Below are positions 22,455 through 30,398 of a stretch of DNA of 45,118 bases, piece by piece (position 1 is the stretch's first letter; each line of letters opens with the position of its first letter). The stretch comes from Alphaproteobacteria bacterium (GTDB lineage: Bacteria; Pseudomonadota; Alphaproteobacteria; Rs-D84): assembly GCA_017962125.1 (NCBI GenBank), contig JAGCVZ010000003.1, forward strand, positions 1-45,118, given 5' to 3'. The notes beneath the pieces were generated by a model. It saw nothing but the letters and a program-made list of their open reading frames with translations, searched no databases and was not told where the DNA came from. The position numbers and the translations under genes were made by a program.

Positions 22455-24281
22455 CTATTTTTGCACAAAGTGCACACTGTATTGCGGTTTTTTATCCGCG
22501 CCAAGTGATGCGCGCACAACCTTGTTCGCCGCTGTTTGAACAGCACGCACTAAATTATCTTGAACTTTCCGTTCTGTCTTGGACAACCCATCAATCGCCT
22601 TGGTAATTTCAATTTGAATTTGACGCTTCATAAATCCAGTCGTATCAGATTCAAAGATACCCGCACTAGAAACTTCCGGTGTGCCCTTTAAAAAACCGCG
22701 CTTGTCGACCGGTAATGTCACAAAAATTGCGCCATTTGATGCGATTTTTTTACGGTTTTTGTAAACCGGATCATTTGCGCTACGTTCGGTTTCCCCTTCC
22801 ATCACAACATAGCCTGTTTCTATTGTTTCGCAAACATATGGTTCTGCACCATCACCAAGCGCAATCATTTCGCCATTTCGCACCAGCATCATATGCTTAG
22901 CGCCACCACGTTCCATAGCCATTTTCCCATTCAGCATTTCATTTATATAATCACCATGCATCGGAATTGAAACCTGGGGGTGAACCATATCATAGAATCG
23001 TTCCAGTTCTGGACGCCCAGCATGACCACTTGCGTGAACATGGTCTGTGTCGTAAATCGTGTGAGTATGAATCCCCATTTTTGCAAGTTTGTTATAAAGG
23101 AAAGAAACATCTTGTTCGCGTCCTGGAATAATAATTGCGCTGAATACGACAGTATCCGTCGGCATAAGTTTCATTTCTTTTACTTGACCCCGACAAAGGC
23201 GTGTTAACATTGCATACTTTTCACCTTGGGAACCTGTTAGGAAAATCGCCTGTTTTTCCGCCGGCAAATCTTTGATTTCAGAAAACTGATAAATATCATT
23301 TTCGTTCAAGTATTTGAATTCAACCCCCATTTCACGAAATTCTGGTAAACCAACATAAGGTACCGGATTTGGATTGCTGCGTTCCTTGATCGCCGCCATA
23401 CGACCTGTTGCGCGCGCAGCCTCTGCAAACATCTTTAGTCGTGCGATACTGCGTGAATAACCTGTGACGATAACGCGACCCGGTGCATCACGCATAATCT
23501 GTGTCAATGTGTCACGCACTTGGACTTCGGTTGTTTGCGGATTTTGCCGCGATACAGATGTCGAATCACACGCGCACGCAATAAGTTTTGGGTCTGAACC
23601 TATTTCATGCAGACGTTCATAATCTGTGCCTGGTTCAATCGGATTGTCATCGTTAAAAGTCCAATCCCCAGTGTGCAAAATTTTGCCTGCGCCGGTTTTT
23701 ATAATCAACATTTGCGCCTCTGGTACAGAATGACTTACGTGGAAAGTTTCAATTTCAAACGGGTCGAGTTTCAATGTCGCACCCGCCGCATCAAATTCAA
23801 CAATATCGCGTTTTGGGTCAAAGTCCAATTCAATGCCACGAAAAGTTTGCCGCAAAATTTCCGCTGGAAAACGCGTGCAATAAATCGGCTTGCGGAACTT
23901 TGGCCAAATGTATTTAAGTGCGCCAATATGGTCTTCGTGTCCATGAGTAATCACAAAAGCGACAACATCTTTCTTGTGTTTTTCAAGCCATTTTGTATCG
24001 CAATACTGCACATCCCCGGCACCAATTTCTTCCTCTAAAAAACCCATACCGCAATCAACAACAATAAATTTATCTTTGTATTTGTAAAGGTACATATTCT
24101 GGCCAACATGTTCCAATCCGCCAAGCGCCATAAAATAAACCTTTTCATCGTTTGAATTCGTTGCGCGCGTATCTTTTTTGTTTTTAGTATTTTTTTCACT
24201 TGAAATATGTACAGATAAATCTTCTTCGTTTTCAGAATCCAATTCAAGGTCCGGTTCAATATATTCGTGTAATTTTACCAT
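22455..24281 (-). CDS. rnj: Ribonuclease J (608 aa)
   Basis: Metallo-beta-lactamase/beta-CASP nuclease with endo- and 5'-exonuclease activity. The zinc motif is THGHEDHIGAL, followed by SHSVPEAQML and HTGDWTFND. The beta-CASP signatures include CDSTSVSRQNPQTTE, IVTGYSRSIARL, FLTGSQGEKYAML and HVHASGHAGRPELERFYDM. A non-conserved acidic N-terminal extension of about 45 residues (LDSENEEDLSV, KNTKNKKDTRA) precedes the domain. AAAGGA lies upstream of the ATG. RNase E/G is encoded 17 kb away, so the organism has both systems. Confidence 0.95.
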   Translation of the reverse strand: MVKLHEYIEPDLELDSENEEDLSVHISSEKNTKNKKDTRATNSNDEKVYFMALGGLEHVGQNMYLYKYKDKFIVVDCGMGFLEEEIGAGDVQYCDTKWLEKHKKDVVAFVITHGHEDHIGALKYIWPKFRKPIYCTRFPAEILRQTFRGIELDFDPKRDIVEFDAAGATLKLDPFEIETFHVSHSVPEAQMLIIKTGAGKILHTGDWTFNDDNPIEPGTDYERLHEIGSDPKLIACACDSTSVSRQNPQTTEVQVRDTLTQIMRDAPGRVIVTGYSRSIARLKMFAEAARATGRMAAIKERSNPNPVPYVGLPEFREMGVEFKYLNENDIYQFSEIKDLPAEKQAIFLTGSQGEKYAMLTRLCRGQVKEMKLMPTDTVVFSAIIIPGREQDVSFLYNKLAKMGIHTHTIYDTDHVHASGHAGRPELERFYDMVHPQVSIPMHGDYINEMLNGKMAMERGGAKHMMLVRNGEMIALGDGAEPYVCETIETGYVVMEGETERSANDPVYKNRKKIASNGAIFVTLPVDKRGFLKGTPEVSSAGIFESDTTGFMKRQIQIEITKAIDGLSKTERKVQDNLVRAVQTAANKVVRASLGADKKPQYSVHFVQK

Positions 24282-24369
24282 CTCATAAAATCCTTTGTTA
24301 AAAATTCAGCAGGAATGTTACAAGTTTTTTATAATAAACACAAGGGAAATAGTAAATATCCGATAAAAA

Positions 24370-24391
24370 ACACCCCGCAATTGCGGGGTGT
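24370..24391 (-). terminator. HU gene terminator
   Basis: ACACCCCGC-aatt-GCGGGGTGT with six T on the minus-strand side. Confidence 0.88.
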
Positions 24392-24411
24392 GCAATAAAT
24401 CAAAACATTGT

Positions 24412-24684
24412 TTAATTCAAAGCATCTTTCAAAGCCTTGCCAGCTTTAAATTTCGGCTGAGTAGAAGCCGGAATTTTGATAGCGGCACCCGTCTGTGGGT
24501 TGCGGCCAGTTGTAGCTTTGCGTTTTGCGGTTGTGAATGTACCAAAACCAACCAAACGAACATCGCCCTTCTTTTTCAGAACTTTCGTGACGATATTAAT
24601 AAATGCATCCAAGCATGCCGCAGCAGTTACTTTGGTTACATCTACTTCTTTTGCGATTGCTTCAATTACTTCTGTTTTGTTCAT
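24412..24684 (-). CDS. hup: HU-family DNA-binding protein (90 aa)
   Basis: Nucleoid-associated protein. MNKTEVIEAIAKEVDVTK begins the helical base. The signature region VRLVGFGTFTTAKRKATTGRNPQTGAAIKIPA contains the DNA-binding arms with the intercalating Pro. The start at 24684 gives the standard 90 residues and has GGAGAAA upstream; the longer frame from 24738 would add 18 residues coming from a structured leader. Long leader of about 140 nt and consensus-like promoter suggest high, regulated expression. Confidence 0.95.
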   Translation of the reverse strand: MNKTEVIEAIAKEVDVTKVTAAACLDAFINIVTKVLKKKGDVRLVGFGTFTTAKRKATTGRNPQTGAAIKIPASTQPKFKAGKALKDALN

Positions 24685-24733
24685 TTTTTTTTCTCCTTTC
24701 ATAAATTTATTTAAGGTGTCCAACGCTTCATTT

Positions 24734-24815
24734 GGCAATGCCCATGAAAATCAAGGTTGTACGCCGATTACAAGACATCCACTAACGCAACCAAGCAATT
24801 TTCAAGGGCATTGCC
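24734..24815 (-). promoter_or_regulatory. Long hairpin in the HU mRNA leader
   Basis: 24734-24751 and 24798-24815 are complementary at 17 of 18 positions, and an inner stem GGTTG/CAACC (24755-24759, 24788-24792) continues it. It lies between the HU promoter and its ribosome-binding site. Possible mRNA stabiliser or autoregulatory site. Confidence 0.65.
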
Positions 24816-24831
24816 TGAAACGCCTAAACGA

Positions 24832-24860
24832 ATCGTAGAGAATTCCGGTATCTAAGTCAA
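24832..24860 (-). promoter_or_regulatory. HU promoter
   Basis: On the minus strand: TTGACT (24855-24860), 17-bp spacer, TACGAT (24832-24837). Confidence 0.6.
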
Positions 24861-24900
24861 GATGTATTTATAATTTACCTTAAATTTTTTATTTATATCA

Positions 24901-25380
24901 TTACTTCGCATGTACAAGATCGCTATTCACAGCAACTGCGCCTTCTGATGAGTTTTCGCACAAAACCCAGTTTCCCGGGTGTTTATCAACTGTAACATCA
25001 CGATATTTATTTGGTGTATTGAACACAATCATCATTATAACGATCGCCCAAAAAAGTAACTTTGTAAATGCCCATGGTTTTGAAAAATCTTCTTTTTTAA
25101 AAGAATCTTTTAGCAAGTTTTGATACAATGACCACCCCCAAACAAACGTCAATATAATTCCTGCAAAGAAAAAACCCATAGTTATATATCTATAAAACTG
25201 CCCAAACCCGTTTGCCATTGATATCCAAAAACTGCTTTCTGCCGGACATATAAATAAGGCATTCCCTTTCATATTCGCCGGAACATTCGCAACCGTATCG
25301 GGACCTAATGAAAAATCAAAAGTTGCCATCAATACAATGGCGGTCAGAAAAATTATTACAGAAAGCATCGATTTTTTCAT
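24901..25380 (-). CDS. Polytopic membrane protein of unknown function (159 aa)
   Basis: An N-terminal hydrophobic segment (MLSVIIFLTAIVLMATF) could be a signal peptide or helix. Two clear helices follow (YITMGFFFAGIILTFVWGWS and FTKLLFWAIVIMMIVFN). A Cys in the N-terminal exported part (FICPAESSF) and one near the end (VLCENSSEG) could pair across the periplasm. AAGGAAA precedes the ATG. No family recognised. It diverges from the gene at 25464, with which it shares a palindromic -35 hexamer. Confidence 0.65.
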   Translation of the reverse strand: MKKSMLSVIIFLTAIVLMATFDFSLGPDTVANVPANMKGNALFICPAESSFWISMANGFGQFYRYITMGFFFAGIILTFVWGWSLYQNLLKDSFKKEDFSKPWAFTKLLFWAIVIMMIVFNTPNKYRDVTVDKHPGNWVLCENSSEGAVAVNSDLVHAK

Positions 25381-25404
25381 GAGTAAAATTTCCTTTATAA
25401 TTCT

Positions 25405-25457
25405 ATTATATCATAAAAAACTAACTAATTGCAATTTTAGAAACTTTTATTTAAAAT
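25405..25457. promoter_or_regulatory. Divergent promoters sharing one palindromic -35 box
   Basis: TTGCAA at 25429-25434 reads identically on both strands. Plus: 17-bp spacer, TAAAAT (25452-25457), 6 bp, ATG at 25464 (leaderless). Minus: 18-bp spacer, TATAAT (25405-25410), leader of about 20 nt to the gene starting at 25380. Confidence 0.6.
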
Positions 25458-25463
25458 CATTTC

Positions 25464-26273
25464 ATGTTCAACAAGAAAACAAAACTTATTATTGCGATAA
25501 CAACTTATGATGTTGATGCGTTGCGGATATCTGTGCCACCATTACGTCGATGCGCACGTGATGCTACGTTGGTTATACACAATGATAACCCAAAGATTGA
25601 ACTTTCACGACAATTTGTACGCGAACTTGGGTGGCGTGGCGCATTGTACATAATCAATGAAAAAAATACTGTCGGCGAATTTGAATCACGCATTAATGTG
25701 CTGGAATATATTGAAAAGGAAAAAATACTTTGCGATTGGATTGTTTTTGTTGATGACGATGATGCTTTGATTGATGCGACAATACCAAATGTTTCTGAAA
25801 CGACATTCGCAATTATTCAGAACGCAGTAACAATATCTGAAAGTATAACTGACTTATTTAAAATAACGCCAAAATGGGTGAATGGTTCTGAATACGGTAA
25901 AACAGGCACGCATTTTGATATTACAGGAACACTTATTAGATACAAAGTCGCAGTAAAATTTGCACATTTTATGCGGTCTGTTTTGCCAGAAGTAATGAAA
26001 ATTGAACATAGTTTCAAATACCGTATTTCGGTTGGTGCGGTTATGTGGGCGGGGCTTAGCGTATTTATGCGTATTACGAACCCAGAAATGTCTGCAATTT
26101 ATATGAATCGAACAAATTATGTTTCTATAAAACTTGGTTGCGCACAACAAAAATACGGTATGCGCACTGTGCCGGCGACATCCGCAAAAACTTTTAATTC
26201 AAATGTTATCAAAAAATATACGCAAATGTTTGAATCTTATGTGTTGCAAAATATGGTTGCGGACGCGCAATAA
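25464..26273 (+). CDS. Glycosyltransferase-2-like protein (269 aa)
   Basis: The N-terminal TKLIIAITTYDVDALRISVP and the later CDWIVFVDDDDALID match the GT-A fold: an early strand, then the metal/nucleotide-binding acidic DxD-like cluster. NTVGEFESRINVLEYI between them is typical of the donor-binding region. There is no membrane helix, so it is probably cytosolic. Sugar and acceptor are unknown and no other polysaccharide genes lie nearby. The C-terminal half (HSFKYRISVGAVMWAGLSVF) is unassigned. The promoter leaves 6 nt before the ATG, predicting a leaderless message. Confidence 0.65.
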   Translation: MFNKKTKLIIAITTYDVDALRISVPPLRRCARDATLVIHNDNPKIELSRQFVRELGWRGALYIINEKNTVGEFESRINVLEYIEKEKILCDWIVFVDDDDALIDATIPNVSETTFAIIQNAVTISESITDLFKITPKWVNGSEYGKTGTHFDITGTLIRYKVAVKFAHFMRSVLPEVMKIEHSFKYRISVGAVMWAGLSVFMRITNPEMSAIYMNRTNYVSIKLGCAQQKYGMRTVPATSAKTFNSNVIKKYTQMFESYVLQNMVADAQ

Positions 26274-26284
26274 TGTTCTATAAT
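26257..26284 (+). promoter_or_regulatory. alaS promoter
   Basis: TTGCGG (26257-26262), 16-bp spacer, TATAAT (26279-26284); AAGGA precedes the ATG at 26314. Confidence 0.65.
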
Positions 26285-26313
26285 TCCACATAATAAAAAA
26301 AAGGAAAATTGCA

Positions 26314-28389
26314 ATGACATACGATGAAATCAGAAAAGTTTTTCTAAATTATTTTGAATCACACGGACATAAAATTGTGCCGTCTGCGTCACTTATACCA
26401 AACGACCCAACACTGCTTTTTACTGTGGCGGGTATGGTTCCATGGAAGGGGGTATTACAGGGCAAAGAACCTGCGCCGGCGCCACGTGTGGCGGATGTAC
26501 AAAAGTGCATTCGTGCGGGTGGAAAACATAATGATTTGGAAGATGTCGGATTTGATGGTCGGCATCATACTTTCTTTGAAATGATGGGGAATTGGTCTTT
26601 TGGCGATTATTTCAAAGAGGGCGCAATTGAAATGTCGTGGGATTTATTGACACGCGTAATCGGACTTGACCCTGCGCGTATTGTCGTGACTACACATATA
26701 TCTGATGACGAAGCGACACAAATATGGAAAAAGGTTGCTGGCAAAGACGCGATTCGTTTGGATAAAGACAACTGGTGGTCGGCGGGCGATACTGGTCCAT
26801 GCGGACCGTGCAGTGAGATTTTCTATGACTTTGGCGCGGATGTGCCGGGTGGACTTCCGGGGACACCGGACGAAGATGGTGGTCGTTTCGTTGAAATATG
26901 GAATGACGTTTTTATGCAATATGACCGCGATGCAAATGGAAATCTTACTAACCTGCCAAAACAAAATGTTGATACAGGTGCGGGATTGGAACGTTGGGCG
27001 GCAATGTTGCAAGGAAAAATTGATAACTATGATACAGATTTATTTGTGAATCTTAAACGTGCGGTTAGTGATGTCACTGGCGTTGCGGAAACGGATGCGA
27101 ATAAAACTAGTTTCAAAGTTATTGTGGACCATTTGCGTTCGGTTGGCTTTGCAATCGCAGACGGCGTGATACCATCTAATACTGACCGTGGTTATGTGAT
27201 TCGCCGCATTTTGCGTCGTGCGATGCGGCATGGTCAGTTGCTTGGATATTCGGGTGCGTTGCTGTCGAAACTTTATCCGGCGTTGGTTGAACAGATGGGA
27301 ACGGCATATCCGGAACTTGCCAAAAATCGGGCGCATGTTGTTGAAATTATTACGAACGAAGAAAATGCCTTTGCCGATATGTTGAACAACGGTATGAAAT
27401 TATTGGACAACGAATTGCCGAAACTTTCAGGAAAAACATTACCGGGTGCGGTGGCGTTTAAGTTATTTGATACATACGGTTTTCCACTTGATTTAACGCA
27501 AATGATTTTGCGTGATCGTGGTATTGATGTTGATGTTACCGGGTTTGAATCCGAAATGGCAGCACAAAAAGAGCGCAGTCGTGCCGACACGCGTGGAACA
27601 AAGTTACTTTGGGAATCACGTACCGATGTCAAGGCAACTGATGATACTATGAAGTACGCACCAGATACGAATATGCAATCGCGCATTTTGGCGATACTAA
27701 AAAACGAAGAATTTGTGGACAGTGCGAACGATGGTGATATTGTAGAAGTTGCATTAGATAAAACAAATTTTTATGGCACCCAAGGGGGGCAGGTTGGTGA
27801 TAGTGGCAAATTAAAAATTGGCGATAATGTTGTCCTTGATATAGCGGATACCGCACGCGCAAATAACATTGTTTTGCATCGCGGAACAGTTGTCGGCAAG
27901 ATTTCTGTTGGCGACATTGTGACGCCTGTTGTAAATGAAGAGGTTCGGGCGCAAACGGCACGTGCGCATACTGCAACTCATTTATTGCAAGCAGCGTTGC
28001 GACGTGTATTGAATACTGATGTGGAACAACGTGGATCACGTGTTGCACCGGATTCTGTGCGATTTGACTTTTCATTTGGACGCGCAATGACGGCGGAAGA
28101 GAAAACAGCCGTTGAAGACTTGGTAAATGAATGGATTGTTGCGGATATGCCGGTCAAACACGAAGAAATGCCAATTGACAAGGCTAAAAAACTTGGTGCT
28201 ATGGCGTTATTTGGCGAAAAATACGGCGATGTTGTGCGCGTGATAACGGCGGGTGATGTGTCGTGCGAATTGTGTGGGGGAACGCATGTCAACCATACCG
28301 GTGAAATTATTCGTGCAAAAATAAACAAAGAAAAATCCATAAGCAGTGGAATTCGTCGGATAACGATGTCCGTTGGCGCATTGGCTTAA
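26314..28389 (+). CDS. alaS: Alanyl-tRNA synthetase lacking the C-Ala domain (691 aa)
   Basis: Class II catalytic core: FLNYFESHGHKIVPSASLIP, GMVPWKG, NDLEDVGFDGRHHTFFEMMG and WNDVFMQYDRD. The tRNA-recognition helices follow (TDRGYVIRRILRRAMRHG). The editing domain has both zinc motifs, HTATH in RAHTATHLLQAALRRVL and CELCGGTH. The protein stops at ISSGIRRITMSVGALA, where normal bacterial AlaRS (about 870 aa) continues through a linker into the C-Ala/DHHA1 domain. No remnant of that domain is found downstream; a palindromic unit starts right after the stop. Aminoacylation and editing residues look intact. Confidence 0.95.
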   Translation: MTYDEIRKVFLNYFESHGHKIVPSASLIPNDPTLLFTVAGMVPWKGVLQGKEPAPAPRVADVQKCIRAGGKHNDLEDVGFDGRHHTFFEMMGNWSFGDYFKEGAIEMSWDLLTRVIGLDPARIVVTTHISDDEATQIWKKVAGKDAIRLDKDNWWSAGDTGPCGPCSEIFYDFGADVPGGLPGTPDEDGGRFVEIWNDVFMQYDRDANGNLTNLPKQNVDTGAGLERWAAMLQGKIDNYDTDLFVNLKRAVSDVTGVAETDANKTSFKVIVDHLRSVGFAIADGVIPSNTDRGYVIRRILRRAMRHGQLLGYSGALLSKLYPALVEQMGTAYPELAKNRAHVVEIITNEENAFADMLNNGMKLLDNELPKLSGKTLPGAVAFKLFDTYGFPLDLTQMILRDRGIDVDVTGFESEMAAQKERSRADTRGTKLLWESRTDVKATDDTMKYAPDTNMQSRILAILKNEEFVDSANDGDIVEVALDKTNFYGTQGGQVGDSGKLKIGDNVVLDIADTARANNIVLHRGTVVGKISVGDIVTPVVNEEVRAQTARAHTATHLLQAALRRVLNTDVEQRGSRVAPDSVRFDFSFGRAMTAEEKTAVEDLVNEWIVADMPVKHEEMPIDKAKKLGAMALFGEKYGDVVRVITAGDVSCELCGGTHVNHTGEIIRAKINKEKSISSGIRRITMSVGALA

Positions 28390-28390
28390 T

Positions 28391-28433
28391 CCTTTTCACC
28401 ATTTGAAGGGGGGCTGCGAAGCCGGCGGGTTAG
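28391..28433 (+). repeat. Solo palindromic unit after alaS
   Basis: First hairpin CCTTTTC/GAAGGGG (with G-T pairs), second hairpin GGCT-gcga-AGCC, then GGCGGGTTAG. Same layout as the DUF559 element ends in queA and the unit after tgt. It begins one base after the alaS stop. Confidence 0.65.
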
Positions 28434-28467
28434 TTTATAAATTGATAGGATTTTTTTAATTTATTAC

Positions 28468-28495
28468 TTGACAAACCATTTTTATGTGTTATATA
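28468..28495 (+). promoter_or_regulatory. Strong promoter of the gene at 28530
   Basis: TTGACA (28468-28473), 16-bp spacer, TATATA (28490-28495), preceded by TGTGT, nearly the same as the promoter at 21448. Confidence 0.7.
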
Positions 28496-28529
28496 TACAG
28501 CGTACAAGAACCAAAAAAGAGGTATAAAA

Positions 28530-29717
28530 ATGCCAAAAAGAAATAGATTACCGGTATTTGCACGCAGAAATACGGCACCTTATGAGATACACATTGACCG
28601 AATAACTCCGTTGGTAGAGTTGTTGGATAAAGCGGCAACAAACATAAGTCAAAATCTAGAACTAGAAACCGAGTTAGTGGCACAAATAACCAATCAAGTT
28701 GTCAACAATATGCAACTTGTGAGTGGTGCACAAAAACTTGGATGTCGTTATGCTGTGCATATGATAGCCTATGCCTTAGAAGGACAAGATATTCGCAACA
28801 TTTTAAACCAAATGTCCGAACCCGATGTTTGCCTGTTGCAGACAAGCTTTTTCGATGCACAAAGTTACGAGGAACCGGATTTATCAAAGCTTGACACTAT
28901 TAAAGTGGATTCCATATTTAAGGAAAAAGTAACCAATATTTATACGGTGGTTTCTGTGTATTGGAAAGAAAGACATGGTGAACTTGCCAAATGGTGCAAA
29001 GAACTTGCAGATTACAAGAAAGAAAAAGAAAACGCTAAAGAACAAGCCGAAAAAGACAGATTGACCCAAATAGAAAAAGAAGAAGAAATAGAAAAATGGG
29101 AAGAAAAAATGTCCGAAAAGTACGGCGAGTCATTGTGGTCGATGGAAACACTGCGGAAAAAATTGCTTGAAGCAGGGTTTAAGGCAGAAGATATGGATGC
29201 TGTTTACGGTCTTAAGAATCGTTTGTTGAGAAAATACGAAGACCTTAAAGCCACTGTTAACAGTTATTTCCGCGCTGTGCTTGCTATGAACGGTATTGGA
29301 ACCGCAAAAATGTTCCGGGCGGATTGTTTTAAAGATTATGTTAAACTGTTGAAGAAAAACAACAGACGTATGAGTGATAAACCCAGCAAAAAACGTGCGA
29401 AACGGGGATCAGTGCAAGAGAACAAATCAGGGCAAAAACCCGAAGTCCAATCTGCGTTAAATATCAAAAGTCCAAAAGACCAATTAGATGTCAAGGCTTT
29501 GTTGAAATATTTGGAAGACTTGCAGAGCTTGTGCGACCAAAAGGAAAATAAAATCAAAGCATTGGACGATGAAAAAGAAAAGTTACAGAAAGATATTAAA
29601 GATTTGAAAGAACAAGAACGAAAAGCCAAAGAATTGTTGAATGTCCAAAAAGCTGCCGAGGCCGCTGTTGCAGCAGCCAATGCGAAAATTGCTGAATTTA
29701 TGCAAACACATAAATAA
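28530..29717 (+). CDS. Coiled-coil protein of unknown function (395 aa)
   Basis: No signal peptide or membrane helix. The N-terminal 130 residues are globular (YEIHIDRITPLVELLDKAAT, LGCRYAVHMIAYALEGQDIR). Residues about 155-200 form a Glu/Lys-rich coiled coil (LADYKKEKENAKEQAEKDRL). A mid segment follows, then a basic linker (KPSKKRAKRGS). A second coiled coil from about 325 to the end contains IKALDDEKEKLQKDIKDLKE and an Ala-rich tail. GAGG precedes the ATG in the word GAGGTATAAAAATG, similar to the contexts of the genes starting at 33742 and 34585. No family recognised. Confidence 0.7.
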   Translation: MPKRNRLPVFARRNTAPYEIHIDRITPLVELLDKAATNISQNLELETELVAQITNQVVNNMQLVSGAQKLGCRYAVHMIAYALEGQDIRNILNQMSEPDVCLLQTSFFDAQSYEEPDLSKLDTIKVDSIFKEKVTNIYTVVSVYWKERHGELAKWCKELADYKKEKENAKEQAEKDRLTQIEKEEEIEKWEEKMSEKYGESLWSMETLRKKLLEAGFKAEDMDAVYGLKNRLLRKYEDLKATVNSYFRAVLAMNGIGTAKMFRADCFKDYVKLLKKNNRRMSDKPSKKRAKRGSVQENKSGQKPEVQSALNIKSPKDQLDVKALLKYLEDLQSLCDQKENKIKALDDEKEKLQKDIKDLKEQERKAKELLNVQKAAEAAVAAANAKIAEFMQTHK

Positions 29718-29745
29718 CAGTACTTCTTTTTGGTTCTGTTACAAA

Positions 29746-29776
29746 AACCGCCCGCGCAATTATACTGCGGGCGGTT
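29746..29776 (-). terminator. lemA terminator
   Basis: AACCGCCCGC (29746-29755) pairs with GCGGGCGGTT (29767-29776). The T run lies on the minus-strand side; the hairpin may also stop the convergent coiled-coil gene. Confidence 0.8.
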
Positions 29777-29797
29777 ACTTGTTATACAGAAATAAAT

Positions 29798-30343
29798 TTA
29801 CTTAAAACTAACCTTTGGATTTTTGCGTTCAGTTTCATCAATTTCAAATAACTTTTCATGTGTGAAACCAAACATGCGTGCAACGATATTGCTTGGGAAC
29901 TGATCAATCTGGGTGTTTAATCCCATGACTACAGTATTATAAAATTGACGTGCGGATTGAATTTTCGTTTCTGTATCAGTCAATTCACGTTGCAACTCTA
30001 AAAAGTTTTCATTTGCACGCAGGGCAGGGTACGCCTCGCCCAATGCGAATAATTTGTTTAATGTCGCGGAAAGTCCTTGTTCGGCATTTGATTTATCAGC
30101 AACCCCATGGGCAGACATCGCTAGGTTACGTGCCGCAACCACCGCGGCCAATGTTTCTTTTTCATGTGCCGCTGCACCGCGCACAGTTTCAACAAGGTTT
30201 GGAATTAAATCATATCGCCGTTTAAGTTGTGTATCTATGGTCGCCCACGCCTCACGCGCTTGATTTCTGCGCGCGGCAAGCCCATTATAAACCGCAATAA
30301 AATATAAAACTAAAACCGCAATAATACCAATAGCCGTCCACAT
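29798..30343 (-). CDS. lemA: LemA-family membrane protein (181 aa)
   Basis: One N-terminal helix (WTAIGIIAVLVLYFIAVYNG) is followed by the family core RNQAREAWATIDTQLKRRYD, LIPNLVETVRGAAAHEKETL, the conserved LNKLFALGEAYPALRANENF and the terminal RQFYNTVVMGLNTQIDQFPS. Length and order match LemA. The biochemical role is unknown; genetic association with M48 proteases such as HtpX is common. AAAGGAG precedes the ATG. Confidence 0.93.
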   Translation of the reverse strand: MWTAIGIIAVLVLYFIAVYNGLAARRNQAREAWATIDTQLKRRYDLIPNLVETVRGAAAHEKETLAAVVAARNLAMSAHGVADKSNAEQGLSATLNKLFALGEAYPALRANENFLELQRELTDTETKIQSARQFYNTVVMGLNTQIDQFPSNIVARMFGFTHEKLFEIDETERKNPKVSFK

Positions 30344-30369
30344 AATAGTCTCCTTTGTTTACATATGGC

Positions 30370-30398
30370 ATTCTACACAAACAAAGTATCAAAATCAA
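30370..30398 (-). promoter_or_regulatory. lemA promoter
   Basis: On the minus strand: TTGATT (30393-30398), 17-bp spacer, TAGAAT (30370-30375), leader of about 20 nt with a Shine-Dalgarno sequence. Confidence 0.6.

Noticed and set aside
24685..24738. Longer N-terminus for HU (18 extra residues)
   Set aside because: It would begin inside the leader hairpin, while the shorter start has a proper Shine-Dalgarno sequence and the standard HU length.
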